14,407 bases of DNA from Colivivens sp963645405. GTDB taxonomy: Bacteria > Bacteroidota > Bacteroidia > Bacteroidales > Bacteroidaceae. Below, piece after piece: positions 14,005 through 14,407 of the stretch. The first letter of the stretch is position 1, and every line of letters begins with the position of its first letter. The stretch lies in the NCBI GenBank assembly GCA_963645405.1, contig CAVISR010000075.1, forward strand, positions 1 through 14,407. The letters run 5' to 3'. The translations under genes and the position numbers were made by a program. The notes under the pieces are model-generated. The model saw nothing but the letters and a program-made list of their open reading frames with translations, was not told where the DNA came from and made no database searches.

Positions 14005-14407
14005 ATGAATGAATCGCAGAATATGATGAGAAGGAACGCGCTGGCGAGTCTTTGTTTGGGCGTGTTGTCTGTAACTGGTGGATTGTTCATGTCCACACAA
14101 AATGTGCGAGCTGCAGGACTGGATGTGCAGGCTACGGAAGAGAAAGTACAGGTAGCGGGACAGGTCGTACAGACCACGGGACAAAATGCACGGGCAGTGA
14201 AACAGGATTTGCATACTGCAGAACAGAGAGTTCAGGCAGCAGAAGATGGAAGTTTTGAGAATCCGATGCTTTGGGCGGATGTGCCGGACATTGATGTGAT
14301 ACGTGTTAACGATGCGTATTATATGGTGAGCACCACGATGCACTTGATGCCAGGTGCGCCCATCATGAAGTCGAAGGACTTGGTGAACTGGGAAACCGTG
14401 AACTATA
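14005..14407 (+). CDS. GH43 family glycosidase, secreted, 5' part only
   Basis: The frame stays open from the ATG at 14005 to the window end (134 complete codons), so the gene is truncated here. Residues 7-37 form a signal peptide (basic MMRRN, then a hydrophobic run, then a VRAAG end). Residues 33-81 are seven 7-residue repeats. From about residue 83 the sequence is that of a GH43 five-bladed propeller start: NPMLWADVPDIDVIRVNDAYYMVSTT, then PGAPIMKSKDLVNWETV. Asp95 matches the catalytic general-base Asp of the usual PDPS motif. GH43 enzymes remove arabinose or xylose from plant polysaccharides such as arabinoxylan; the exact substrate cannot be told from this part. It has its own promoter. 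ATG 14023 or 14026 would also fit as a start, losing six or seven residues. Confidence 0.85.
   Translation, partial: MNESQNMMRRNALASLCLGVLSVTGGLFMSTQNVRAAGLDVQATEEKVQVAGQVVQTTGQNARAVKQDLHTAEQRVQAAEDGSFENPMLWADVPDIDVIRVNDAYYMVSTTMHLMPGAPIMKSKDLVNWETVNY
14101..14247 (+). repeat. Seven in-frame 21-bp repeats in the GH43 gene
   Basis: Units of exactly 21 bp encode NVRAAGL, DVQATEE, KVQVAGQ, VVQTTGQ, NARAVKQ, DLHTAEQ and RVQAAED. The shared pattern is x-V-(Q/R)-A/T-x-x-Q/E. The array sits exactly between the signal peptide and the catalytic domain. It predicts a helical, Gln/Ala-rich spacer that typical GH43 enzymes lack. Confidence 0.88.

Noticed and set aside
14052..14258. Cys/Gly-rich 68-residue open frame near the right end
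   Set aside because: It is an out-of-frame reading of the GH43 repeat region; the in-frame product has a signal peptide and GH43 motifs.

Overview
The window looks like a chromosomal segment of a Bacteroidota bacterium, most likely Prevotella or a close relative. The evidence is the Bacteroidota-type -7 promoter box TAnnTTTG in front of several genes (259-266, 5672-5679, 6541-6548, 12148-12155, 13935-13942), the near absence of classical Shine-Dalgarno sequences, an ExbB / four-helix membrane protein / ExbD / ExbD cluster, and a TonB of the type common in this phylum. The genus is an inference; the phylum is well supported. All recognised protein genes are on the + strand.

Layout. Positions 1-286 carry no protein gene but hold a rod-shaped inverted-repeat element (87-191, possibly a 6S-like RNA of the - strand) and a 16-bp palindrome next to a promoter. 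Then follow a MATE efflux pump (287-1663), a cytidylate-kinase-like protein (1797-2438), an AspT/YidE-type transporter with two RCK_C domains (2508-4211), a CcdA/TauE-like membrane protein (4410-5075) overlapping a YfcE-type metallophosphoesterase (5072-5575), and an unrecognised basic protein (5696-6385). The second half holds tonB (6601-7314), a short-chain-type polyprenyl synthase (7700-8680), a TatD nuclease-like hydrolase (8683-9456), the exbB-X-exbD-exbD cluster (9660-12093), thyA-folA (12175-13475), and the 5' part of a secreted GH43 glycosidase (14005 to the window end).

How the genes work together. TonB plus ExbB/ExbD/ExbD form the proton-motive-force-driven motor that powers outer-membrane SusC/TonB-dependent import. 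The GH43 enzyme at the right edge is the kind of polysaccharide-degrading enzyme that such import serves. ThyA and FolA form the classic pair in which dihydrofolate made by thymidylate synthase is recycled by DHFR.

The most unusual property is not a gene. Six separate short tandem-repeat arrays, all diverged and mostly with a 21-24 bp period, sit at gene edges. Several include the stop codon of the preceding gene (4201, 6372, 7302). One runs from the stop codon of one gene through the start codon of the next (4201-4424). One lies inside the coding region just after a signal peptide, as seven 7-residue repeats (14101-14247). A 93-bp REPIN-like pair of inverted hairpins (13663-13755) adds to this. 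I see no CRISPR array, rRNA, tRNA or transposase gene, and no obvious new multi-gene system; the gene-edge repeats are the best candidate for something undescribed.
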